A stretch of 64,000 bases of DNA, from the NCBI GenBank assembly GCA_026874595.1, contig CM049306.1, positions 5,036,019 to 5,100,018 on the forward strand, written 5' to 3'. The stretch is from Sipunculus nudus (Eukaryota; Annelida; Sipuncula; Golfingiida; Sipunculidae). The notes beneath the pieces are model-generated. The model saw only the letters and a program-made list of their open reading frames with translations, made no database searches and had not been told where the DNA came from. The translations under genes were made by a program, and so were the position numbers. Below, in pieces: positions 1-9,510 of this stretch; the first letter of the stretch is position 1, and each line of letters begins with the position of its first letter.

Positions 1-257
1 AAGGTGCGAACAGTTTTAAGTTCATGGCTTTAAGGTGCCAGAATGCAAGGCTTTGAACGAACGAACACCCACGACTGCACGTATAATAAATTACAGGTGC
101 TGTACTTTGTGTTAGCGAATCAGGATTGTCAATTTGTTATTTACTTTGGGATATTCACAATGTTCATATATTCGAGTACTTCAGGTCATTTATACGGTAA
201 TATACACATTCATTTATATAACGTAACCTGTACCCAGAATTCTCACTCACTGAATGT
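1..257. other. Non-coding, nothing recognised
   Basis: AT-rich sequence with only a short chance reading frame (43-273) of no recognisable family. No RNA gene or repeat boundary is visible before the duplicated unit that follows. Confidence 0.5.
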
Positions 258-823
258 GACCTTGACCTTTTGATCCCTAAATAATACGAGGGATTCCTAA
301 TCCCCTATGCAATACTTATGTCAAATTTATATAAAAAACCAATAGGGTTAGTGATTGCCGAGTTAAAAAGAGTAAACGTAAAGTTAAACTTGAGCTGGGT
401 TGGGATCTGCACAAATTTTGTCTAATTACTGGCCCAGAAATTAAAATACGGTAAAAACTTTTAATAGCTGTGCTGGGTATTGTCGTTGTACATCAGTGTA
501 TTAAGTTTGATTTAAATGTCTTCATTAGCAAAAAAAAAAAAATCCCCAAATCATAAAGGGGGTTAATAACCACTTGTACAAAACATGTGTAATATGAAAG
601 CAATTGGGTCAGTAGTTGTGTAATATAAAAGCAATTGGGTCAGTAGTTGCCGGGTTATAAAGATTAAACAAAAACTTTAACCTGAGCTGGGTTGGGATCT
701 GTACAAATTTTGTCTAATTACTGGCCCAGAAATGAAAATATGGTGAAAACTTTTAATAGCTGTGCCAGGTATTGTCATTGTACATTAGTGTATTAAGTTA
801 AATTGAAATGTCTTCATTAGCAA
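258..823 (+). repeat. About 290-bp direct duplication (two units)
   Basis: Two diverged units lie head to tail. The segment beginning TGAGCTGGGTTGGGATCTG occurs at 391 and again at 683 (offset 292), followed in both by the same stretch ending CTTCATTAGCAA. The second unit has a further internal duplication of about 30 bases (591-620 and 621-648, core AAGCAATTGGGTCAGTAGTT). Related partial copies recur at 2969-3130 and 8343-8413, so this is a dispersed repeat family and not a purely local duplication. No coding capacity is seen. Confidence 0.8.
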
Positions 824-868
824 TGGAGAATTGTGCCTCACAAAAAAATTTAACTTGACTTGTTCATG

Positions 869-1168
869 AACTACGGAAGCGTATTGCTGCCACCTGGTAA
901 AAGAAAAATAAATTATTTATCTCTTACGTACGACATACTATCTCGTACGTACGACATATTATCTCGTACGTACGACATACTATCTCGTACGTACGACGTT
1001 TCATCTCGTATATACAACATACTATCTCGTACATACGACATACTATCTAGTACGTACGACATATTATCTCGTACGTACGATATATTTTCTCGTACGTACG
1101 ACATAATAAATCTTACGGATCTGATTCATAGACTAGACAACATGCCAACAGATATATGTATGAGCAAT
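869..1168 (+). repeat. Small repeat element with 21-bp palindromic minisatellite, copy 1
   Basis: The element starts AACTACGGAAGCGTATTGCT, continues into a 21-bp tandem array, and ends with a stretch finishing ATATGTATGAGCAAT. A second copy lies in inverted orientation at 2803-2954. The outer unique parts of the two copies match base by base apart from scattered changes, while the number of 21-bp units differs (about eight or nine here, about two there). The flanking parts plus expandable core suggest a short non-autonomous mobile repeat. The two copies could also be the arms of one foldback element spanning 869-2954. Confidence 0.75.
922..1104. repeat. 21-bp tandem repeat with palindromic CGTACGTACG core
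   Basis: About eight to nine units of the type TCTCGTACGTACGACATACTA with few substitutions. Every unit contains the self-complementary core CGTACGTACG. Because 21 is a multiple of three, the array stays open on both strands and yields seven-residue repeats (TYDILSR on plus). This explains the repetitive reading frames here without invoking a gene. Confidence 0.9.
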
Positions 1169-2770
1169 TATTATGCATATGTTAAATAATGTATGTTTTC
1201 ACAATATCTATCTATACAGCATCTCCACCTCCTTGAAAACCGCTGGACTACCGTTGAAACCAACACACACACTCACATATATCTATTTATTTATAGTATA
1301 TATTTAAATGCTAATCTATTCACATTTTTGTGTGTGTCCAGGTTTCTGTAATATTTCAAGCAATTCGTTGTCTGACAGTCATATACAGAACTTTCATTTT
1401 AAGACAGGTGATTAAATAATGTTAGCAGTATATGATGTTATAATAGTGAGCCGGTCATAATGTTAATAAGAAACAAATCTTGCCTTTGCCAAACTGAAAC
1501 TACTTTTTGGAGAAAGAAGGACTCGAACAAGAGGTACAGCTGTCAAAAAGCCTGATTTTAAGTGATTGAGAATGGATATTTAATTGTGGGACAGGTTTCT
1601 AATATTCTAAACTGATCTTTCTAAGAACTAGATTTATACATAACGCATCGTGTAGTTGACCTTTTAAACTACTTAATGCATATACAGCCATTGATATATT
1701 TGGTGGGTAGCTGAACAGACAACAATCCATTTAATGGGGTATTATAAATAAAAAATATTAAAATACACTCATGGACGTGAGATTAATTTGTGACAGAAAA
1801 ATACGAAGTTCTAAAATAAGTCTTAACCTCGTATATCAGGCTGAAGTGGTGGTAAAATCTACAACTCATTTGTCTCATTTGCGGATTGGTATAAGATCTT
1901 GTATGTGGTACATGTACGTGTAACTCGCCTTCTGTAAACGGCATGAAGTGTGACTTATGGGATCAAGCACTTCGTTTCATAATATATGAATCATGAACTT
2001 CTCCTAATGGGCATCTCTGTATTAAAGAACCTCTATAAGTGTCTGTTAAGTGTTTACATAAGAAGGCCGGGTGACCAGAGGAAAGATCTTTGTCGCGCAC
2101 ATGCGATAATTATAAGAAAAAAATTAACATGAAAGAAGAAACACCGAGAGAAGCTTGAAAACCCTGGGATTTTGAATTTATGCTGTACCACCACCAGGTG
2201 GCGTGAGCGCTGTGTTTGTCTCGTTTCTAAACGATTGGTCTCGTTTCTAAATTTTATTTCCATTTCAAATTTGCCATATAAGCATAGGAATCCCCCGAAA
2301 GTAACCATAACTAATTGTGTCCCTTGCACACGTCGGGATATTTTATCTGGTCAAACAAGAACCTCTGATGGTCATTACATGTATTACTAATGAGTAATGA
2401 CAAGTATATCCACCGGCTGAGCCATTCTAACACAGCGCTGGTATTATATCCCAAGGCTTTCAGTCTTTTCACACACACACACGCACACGCACACACACAC
2501 ACACATGTAAAAAAGGACCTATTTACATTTTACATACCAGGTATTTTGAGTATACATGAAAAACAATTTAGTCTCCATGAAATATTACGGTATCTTTCAA
2601 TGTTTCGTTTTTCATTTGCTTTCTCCTGTATACAAGAGGGTGGAAAAAAACTTGCCCCGGGCGCGATCAATGTCCGAAATAACATTTATATATTTTTTCT
2701 TTTCAACGTTGTTCCGATGGTTTGCAAGGTGAAGAAGTTGTGAAGTATGGGTACAAACACGCATTATTTA

Positions 2771-2802
<32 letters not shown>
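1169..2802. other. Non-coding interval between inverted repeat copies
   Basis: AT-rich DNA with (CA)n microsatellites at about 2469-2505 and 2772-2793. Short reading frames (for example 2390-2743 and 2054-2329 minus) run through microsatellite or AT-rich sequence and match no family I recognise. If 869-1168 and 2803-2954 are arms of one foldback element, this is its interior. Confidence 0.5.
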
Positions 2803-2804
<2 letters not shown>

Positions 2805-2954
2805 TGCTTATACATATATCAGTTGGCCTGTTGTGCCTTCTGTGAATCAGATGCGTAAGATTAATTATCTCGTACGTACGAGAGATAGTAAGTCGTACGT
2901 ATGAGATAAATAATTTATTTTCTTTTACCAGGTGGCAGCAATACGCTTCCGTAA
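2803..2954 (-). repeat. Small repeat element, copy 2 (inverted)
   Basis: This is the reverse complement of copy 1. It starts with ATTGCTTATACATATATCAG and ends TTACCAGGTGGCAGCAATACGCTTCCGTA. Only about two units of the palindromic 21-bp repeat remain (around 2865-2905). It lies 1.6 kb from copy 1 in opposite orientation. Confidence 0.75.
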
Positions 2955-3055
2955 TTAACAACGGAGGCCTGTGATTTTGACCTTTTGATCCCCAAATCAT
3001 AGGGTGATTAATACTCAGTAACCACCTATACAATACATATGTGTAATATGAAAGC

Positions 3056-3130
3056 AATTGGATCAGTGGTTGCCGAGTTATTGACATAAGAAAAAACTTT
3101 AACCTGGGGTACATGTCTACCGACGACGCT
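3056..3130 (+). repeat. Direct repeat flanking the LINE remnant, left copy
   Basis: A 75-bp stretch from AATTGGATCAGTGGTTGCCG to CTACCGACGACGCT. It recurs with a few indels at 8343-8413, on the other side of the LINE/Tigger nest. It also matches part of the duplicated unit at 258-823, so it is either a long target-site duplication of a repeat or two pre-existing copies. Confidence 0.7.
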
Positions 3131-3391
3131 ATGATTGATTGATTGATTGATGATCTTTATTCCTCTGTAAAACGAAGAGCATAAAATCAAATTTGTAATA
3201 CAATACTGAAATGATAATAATAATACAGACGTGCCTTGACAATCCGGACTTTAATAATCCGGAAACCTTGCAATCCGACGTTTTTTAGTAAAACACGAAT
3301 GGATCCCATAGAAATTAGCCTTGACAAACCGACAGCCTTGGATTCCGACTCCGACATAACTTTTCCTGACACAAACAAGCATGCCGACGTA

Positions 3392-3420
3392 CAGACGTGC
3401 CTTGACAATCCGACCTGAAA
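3392..3420 (+). repeat. Second, internal copy of the Tigger left terminus
   Basis: CAGACGTGCCTTGACAATCC is repeated 166 bp inside the outer left end and is again preceded by TA (3390-3391). The element therefore has two candidate left ends, either of which could pair with the right end. Confidence 0.85.
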
Positions 3421-3869
3421 CCATTCCCTTTGATGTCAGTTGTCGGCCCAGGTGGCACGCGCGGCCCCGTGGCTGATGATGCCTAGCCCAGCTAATTAAC
3501 TACGGATGGGAAAACAAACATCGCTGGCCTCCCGGTATTTTCACCTGACCGCACTAATTACATTATTGTATCACTTTGATGGTAACAACCGTTGTCCCCA
3601 CGTAAACATAGAGACATTTTGTTTGGTTCTTTGAAGATCTTTAATGTCTAAGAAATTAAAGTACGGAGTGACATGTTTTGACACCTGAGCTGTTTCCGTG
3701 TGAGCACACCTGTATCTTATATAAACTGAACAAATATTGAAACCATCATTCATACAGTCAGATCGCTACTACTCAGTTCTCTGCTGTACTTAATCACGCT
3801 TTTGCTGTCGATATTGTCAGATATTTTACACATAATTTCACTGTAACTCACGCACCTACATGTGCGATC

Positions 3870-5429
3870 ATGGAGAGACCAGCGAAAAGAAAACGTACAG
3901 AGATCACAGTTGCAGTTAAGAAGGCTCTATGTCAGTATAAGAAAGACAACCCTAGATGCTCCCAAGAAAGTCTTGTCAAGTATGCAGAGAAAACGTATTC
4001 TGTGAGAATTAGACGTTCCACTATCTCGGACATCCTCAAGCAGAGTGAAAAGTGGTTAGCCTGTGAAACAGTCACCAGCGCCGAACAGAAATCGACACGG
4101 ATAACACAGCCGAAACACGCCAAGTTTGAGGATGCCTTATTCTTGTGGTTCACCAATGCTACTGCCCATAACATCGCTATAAGCGACGACATCCTGATCT
4201 TGAAAGCCAAAGAAATCGGCAATTCGCTTGACATCACAGACCTAGTATACTCCCGTGGATGGTTGTGGAACTTTAAGAAACGGCGAGGGATATCACTGCG
4301 AGAGAAACACGGAGAGTCAGCCAGCGCAGATTTGACAGCTGCAGCCGATGCCCGCGTAAAGATGAGAGCCATACTGAAAGATTACGAGTTGAAGGACATC
4401 TTCAACTTTGATGAAACGGGACTGTTGTATCGGCTGGAACCAAACAAGACCCTAGCTAGCGGACCGGTAAAGGGAACGAAACGATGCAAGGACAGAATAT
4501 CAGTTGGCTTATGCGCGAACGCTGACGGCAGTGAGAAGTGGATGCCTGTCATTATCCACAAGTCAAAGAAACCGCGATGCTTCAGCGGCTTCAACCCAAA
4601 GATCTTTGTGGACTACTACTCAAACAAGAAGGCGTGGATGACAGCTGTTATCTTTCAAGAAATTTTGGAGAAGCTTGAGAGGAAAATGCGCCTACAGAAA
4701 AGAAAGATCATCCTCCTTGTGGATAATGCCCCTAGTCACAGTGTGGCTAATCTGGATTTACGTTACATACGCGTCGAGTTCCTGCCACCAAACACAACGT
4801 TGGAGGTACAGCCCATGGATGCGGGGGTGATAAGAAACTTCAAGGTGCATTACAAGCGTTACCTGCTGAAACAGTACGTCCAGAACTTCGATGAGAATGG
4901 ATCAGTGGAGCGCATTAATGTAAAGGATGCAATTTACTTCGTCCGTGACGCTTGGAACGATGTAAAACAGTCAACGATCGCCAACTGCTGGCGGCATACT
5001 GGGATTTTAGCAGGCGACACTGAAGTGTCCTGTGAAAACACAGAAACCCCGCCGGCGGAAAGTGAACTTGGTGACCTCATACGAGCACTCCCACTAGCTG
5101 ATCATGTGACCGCGGAAGAATATGTATCCTGGGATAGCGCAGGACCAACGGAGGCCATGTTATCAACGCCTGATATCGTCTCACTGGTCAGCTGCACATC
5201 AACAGATGGAGGTGACAGCAATTCGGATGAGGATAGTGAATCCCCAGAGCAAGTAACCGCAAAAGAAGCCATAGCTGGCATTGAATCGGGGCTCCGTCAC
5301 ATGGAACAGGAAGGCTTCTCAGCCGAGGATATTGACGCTATACGCGGAGTGTTACGGAAGGTAAAGGAACACAGCATGAAGACAGCTCGCTACCAGACGG
5401 ACTTGTTTTCCTTTTTTAAACGTAGATAG
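3870..5429 (+). CDS. Tigger/pogo-type DDE transposase, intact, 519 residues
   Basis: The protein would bind the ends of its own transposon and catalyse cut-and-paste transposition at TA sites in the nucleus. Residues about 5-60 form a Psq/CENP-B-type helix-turn-helix, about 75-140 a second CENP-B-type DNA-binding domain (SRGWLWNFKKR), and about 170-370 a DDE_1 catalytic domain. Visible catalytic aspartates are D181 (FNFDETGL), D285 (LLVDNAPSH) and D317 (VQPMDAGVIRNFK), with 31 residues between the last two, as in the pogo/Tigger group. The tail is acidic and ends SFFKRR. Length is within the usual range for the family. The ATG at 3870 has A at -3 and G at +4. AATAAA-type signals follow at about 5500-5590. 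A domesticated gene is possible, but intact inverted repeats and TA flanks favour a mobile copy. Confidence 0.93.
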   Translation: MERPAKRKRTEITVAVKKALCQYKKDNPRCSQESLVKYAEKTYSVRIRRSTISDILKQSEKWLACETVTSAEQKSTRITQPKHAKFEDALFLWFTNATAHNIAISDDILILKAKEIGNSLDITDLVYSRGWLWNFKKRRGISLREKHGESASADLTAAADARVKMRAILKDYELKDIFNFDETGLLYRLEPNKTLASGPVKGTKRCKDRISVGLCANADGSEKWMPVIIHKSKKPRCFSGFNPKIFVDYYSNKKAWMTAVIFQEILEKLERKMRLQKRKIILLVDNAPSHSVANLDLRYIRVEFLPPNTTLEVQPMDAGVIRNFKVHYKRYLLKQYVQNFDENGSVERINVKDAIYFVRDAWNDVKQSTIANCWRHTGILAGDTEVSCENTETPPAESELGDLIRALPLADHVTAEEYVSWDSAGPTEAMLSTPDIVSLVSCTSTDGGDSNSDEDSESPEQVTAKEAIAGIESGLRHMEQEGFSAEDIDAIRGVLRKVKEHSMKTARYQTDLFSFFKRR

Positions 5430-6654
5430 GCACACCTTGCATTTTATGTTGTTTACAGGGATGCATGGATACCAGATAGACTCTTTTATCTTCCGAAGTA
5501 TGTGAATAAACACATCATGCGTGTATTGTTCATGGGTAATATGGATACCAGAGTCGGAGAAACTTGTTGTTTTTCAAGTGTAAATAAAACCTCATGATTA
5601 TTCATGGATGTATCCTTTTTGTATGCCTCCTTTTTGTATGTAATAAAAGAGTATTGTATACCATATTTCGTTTTATTGTTCATTTGCTTTTTAATGATCA
5701 TAATAAATATTATAGTGCCAGTTACATCTGTTTCCGACAGTAGCCTACCCGCCCCATTCCCCGTTTGACACTTTGACGTCCGTGATTTAACAAACTGACA
5801 GCCTTGTAATCCGACATAAATATCACATTCACAGTTGGTGTCGGATTATCAAGGCACGTCTGTACTAATAACAATAATTAAAATAATAATAGTACAACCT
5901 GTTGATAACGAATATGGTGCATATGCCCATTACACACATTCTGTCAAAAAGTAAAGACGAACCTTAAGATAATAGCCGATTTTATCATTTTATAACCACT
6001 TCATAAATTCTGGTAGAATTTGGTTTAATGAAGGTCGAACAGTCTGAAAAAACTGAGCACATATGTGAACAAAAAGTAAATTATTACGGTTAGAGATAAT
6101 ACTCGCCTCTTGACCAAACATTAAACATATACCATATCATGATCATCTAAATTATATGAAGCGAGACAGCTTCTTGGATTTCTAGTATATCATTTATATC
6201 CATTCAAAATTCCTCCCTATCATTTGACGAATCATTACACGATATTAAGACATGAAATATCGGATTAGTATAGAATTTCCACACATATGACATAATATCT
6301 CACACGAACACGTGTGTCGTTCATGGCAAATATTTTGACCATAAATGATATCTTCCTCAGAGATCCAGGAGTATTGTTTCCACATTCTTTGTGGAAAGCA
6401 CTCTAGCTTAACAGTTAAAAATAGAGGAAACTCCGTATCATCAATTGTACTCACAGAATATTCAACCTGTTCATATTCTATAACTTACTAACCACCAGTT
6501 TTGACCATTCCCTTTTGGATAACATTTCTCCTGTTAGCAAGGATTCTATATGAGGTAAGTCATACTTCATCAATAACTGAAAATAGTCTGATACAGGGCC
6601 ATAACACACCTGTCCCCATCTTGCTAAATAACTAAGAACTCTAGCCCAGTATAT

Positions 6655-8335
6655 TCAAAAAGATACAGTTCCAGCATCTGCACGTGCTAATCTTAAAAAA
6701 AATATTAGCTTAATACGATCTATGAAGGCTGCAATCCGAGGGATACCTAATAAGCTTATTACTTTGTCCGACCGTGTTCTTTTTGGCAAACCTTGCGCTA
6801 TTTTAAGACAAAATCGGTGTATATTCTCCAGTCTATCCAAGTTGCCGCCCGTCATTGAATGCCATAGTTCAGCTGCGTATATATAGCAGTCGTGGTATTA
6901 CAATTAGTTTATATATACCTTACTTATGGTAAAAGGGATTTAAGCCTTTCGGTCTAACCCCAGCACCCGCAATAGACATGAAAGAACCTCTGCCTTTAAG
7001 ACATGCTTGACTAATTTGTTCTGTATATGATAAGTTGCAATCAATGTTAATTCCTAAATGTTTGTAGTTACGAGTGACTGGAATTCTTTTGCCGCCTAAA
7101 TTCCACCATAATTTTTCTGCGCTTACACGAAACGATTGTCGCGACTACCCAAATACCAGAACGGCGCTCTTCGTTACATTATATTGGAAACGCCAGTCAC
7201 ATGCGTATTTGTAACATATATCTATCATACTTTGTAAACCGGAAGGTGAAAGAGAAAGTAAAGCCACATTGTCAGCTTGGGTCGGAGATCCGACATATAT
7301 ATTATTAACATGTGCGCCAAACCCACTGTTACGTAACTGCATCAGAAGATCATTTATATATAAGAGATATAACCACGGTGATAACACCCCACCTTGCCGG
7401 AACCGATCGCCGGACAGGAAACGGTTTGCTGGTGACACCTGATGATAATACGGCACATGTCATATTATTATATATAGCAAAGAGTAGCCACCATAGTTTA
7501 CCGGCCACACCGAACTGAAACAATTTTACGAAAAGCCCAGCGTGCCATACGCGTCATACGCCTTGGAGCTGTCGAGGAAACATGCAAATACAAATGAACC
7601 TTGTTCAAGATTATGGCAGAGACATTCAAGCAAGTCAAAAGACGTATTAATGGACCCTAGCCCAGGCTGAAATGCCCCTTGCATACTATCTGGGAAAGTA
7701 GTACCCTTGATTCTTATGAAAGCTTCGATTCTGTTCTTAATGGCCACTTCTAACAGCTTATATAAACATGGAATACCCCAGTGGTTATCGGGGAGAGACC
7801 TTTCCTTTAAGGGGTCTTTCATCAGAGTTACAATGAGGCCAGGATTCATCTTGGTAGGAACACAGGCAATTGTTAATATTAAGTTAAACATGTTTTTTTT
7901 TATGGTTACGTGATTTAGGGCCACCATAAATTAAATATTCAGCGGATATATTATCGTGGCCTATCGCTTTACCTTTTTTCAGACAATTGAGGGCTGCAGA
8001 TATTTCAGAGATATTTCAAGTTTTCACCCAGAACAGCAATGTTGTTCTGCTTACATGAGCGCATATAGTCTACAAGCCAATCCTCTACAATTGACCTGAA
8101 ATCCTTATTATAATGAGGTAAATCTTGTACGAGTTGGGCGTCTCCTCATACGAAGAAGGGACCAGAATGTGTTAATATCAGTGTCGGACATCGCGTCAAT
8201 ATTGTCGTACAGTTCTCGCTCTCGCTCCGCATGGTACGCTCTCATTTTACAATGGAAAGCGCGCTTTGCCTCTTTATACTTTTTATACGATAAGACTTTA
8301 TTGTTCCGAGGTCTACCCTTGGAAATCCACTCACT
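6655..8335 (-). pseudogene. Broken LINE ORF2: linker plus reverse transcriptase
   Basis: Read in pieces on the minus strand. About 8335-8150 gives a linker with DINTFW, typical just upstream of LINE reverse transcriptase. About 8000-7913 gives LKKGKAIGHDNISAEYLIYGG, the usual pre-palm motif. Positions 7927-7526 give the fingers and palm with FLDSSKAYD. Positions 7456-7145 give RQGGVLSPWLYLLYINDL and a catalytic box QADN where an intact enzyme has (F/Y)ADD, so a catalytic aspartate is lost. Positions 6855-6655 give the thumb-like segment DRLENIHRFCLKIAQGLPKR. Several frame changes separate the pieces, so this copy cannot make an active enzyme. Identification as a non-LTR reverse transcriptase is firm; the family within LINEs is open. 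Confidence 0.85.
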
Positions 8336-8342
8336 ACGACGT

Positions 8343-8413
8343 AATTGGATCAGTGGTTGCCGAGTTATAGACTTAATAAGAAAATACTACCTGGGGCGTC
8401 TACCGACGACGCT
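8343..8413 (+). repeat. Direct repeat flanking the LINE remnant, right copy
   Basis: Matches 3056-3130 from AATTGGATCAGTGGTTGCCG to CTACCGACGACGCT with a few small indels. It abuts the 5'-truncated end of the LINE. Confidence 0.7.
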
Positions 8414-9276
8414 CTGTGTACGGTTTAAGCTCTCCTGAACTTAGTTCCGGCGAGCTAATAAACAACATGTCAACCTATGCTGACCTACTGGCTTAAATAG
8501 GTTTTACCCTTCTCCAAAATAAATTTTAAGTATTAATATTTCGGCTTTCATATCATGCTCAAACATTTCTTGGAGAAAAAGGCCTTAAATGGGTACGAGT
8601 GCGCCAGTTCAGTCCAATAATTTTGAAATGGCCGAATTACAGATTTGGTTGATCGCAAAATCTGACAATTTGACGTGTTTGCATACTTGATGTAGCGTCT
8701 CTTAATTACCAATTATCTCAGGAAAAGCTGCAGCCTTCGGTATTAATATATTGGCTTTCATATCATGCATATTTAACAGCTCTTTAGATTGAGTGTAATT
8801 AATGAATATGAATGGTGTCTTTAAGGCAATTCAAAGCTGGTCACTTGCAAAAACAAAGATAAATAGACAAGAAAAACAAACACTATACATTGCCTTATAC
8901 CGAATAACTCAAGAACATCCAGATGTAGCCACAGGCAAATTTTACAGGAATACTGACCATGTAAAACTGTTATCCGATTATAAGCCGCAGGTGGCACTCC
9001 CTATGTTGAACTATGTTAAGCAACCCATAATGATCTTATCCTTTTATTTCACTTGAGTCAGAAAATACTTGCACTCCTTATTTCCCCATCATGAAAGCAA
9101 TTCATTTAAGCTAATGAATGCAGAGAGTAGCAAGTACTGATTTTTATCATTTTAAAACTTCATGGAAATTTGAATTTTATGATTTATTTTGATTGCACAA
9201 AACTGTTATTTATGGCACCAAATATATCATGAACACCAGCAAATTTTATTATATGACTGGTATGCAAATAGTGCCG

Positions 9277-9357
<81 letters not shown>

Positions 9358-9510
9358 CTACTGCTAAAGCTTTATTTCCACACTGTTTTAATTTCATACA
9401 CATTATTGCACAGGTTGATCATTAGACCCCTGGGTATCTTTGTTATATATTTTTCAGAATTGTGTCCTCACAAATAATGTCAAAAAAGTGAAATAGGTTC
9501 AAATTCGAAA
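8414..9510. other. Non-coding; short duplicated segment and a TA microsatellite
   Basis: The phrase GGCTTTCATATCATGC is repeated at about 8540 and 8752 with related flanks, a weak duplication. A (TA)n microsatellite lies at 9279-9356. No coding frame with a recognisable family is present. Confidence 0.5.
9279..9356. repeat. (TA)n microsatellite
   Basis: An uninterrupted TA dinucleotide run of about 78 bases. It opens chance reading frames of alternating Tyr-Ile. Confidence 0.97.

Larger units (their letters stand above)
3226..5862 (+). mobile_element. Complete Tigger/pogo-like DNA transposon (Tc1/mariner superfamily)
   Basis: The left end CAGACGTGCCTTGACAATCC and the reverse complement of the right end CAGACGTGCCTTGATAATCC form a terminal inverted repeat with one mismatch in about 22 bases. 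TA dinucleotides flank both ends (3224-3225 and 5863-5864), the expected target-site duplication for this superfamily. The 2,637-bp element carries one intact transposase gene. Short subterminal repeats of the form CCTTGNAATCCGAC occur inside both ends. It sits inside the 3' part of an older LINE. Confidence 0.92.
3131..8342 (-). mobile_element. LINE (non-LTR retrotransposon) remnant, 5'-truncated, split by a Tigger element
   Basis: On the minus strand the 3' tail is at 3131-3170 (AATAAAGATC followed by ATCA repeats), and reverse-transcriptase sequence lies at about 6655-8340. The Tigger transposon at 3226-5862 interrupts the 3' untranslated part. The element is 5'-truncated: only the linker upstream of reverse transcriptase remains, and no endonuclease domain is found. 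Direct repeats of about 70 bp lie on each side. The clade cannot be assigned by eye. Confidence 0.75.

Noticed and set aside
860-1189. 109-residue reading frame with TYDILSR repeats
   Set aside because: It is the translation of a 21-bp palindromic minisatellite, open on both strands because 21 is divisible by three, and part of a dispersed repeat.
3932-4372. 146-residue minus-strand frame
   Set aside because: Antisense shadow of the Tigger transposase gene.
3870-5429. Host CENP-B or other domesticated pogo-derived gene
   Set aside because: Intact terminal inverted repeats and TA duplications immediately around the gene argue for a mobile transposon; single-exon structure and the complete catalytic triad fit that.
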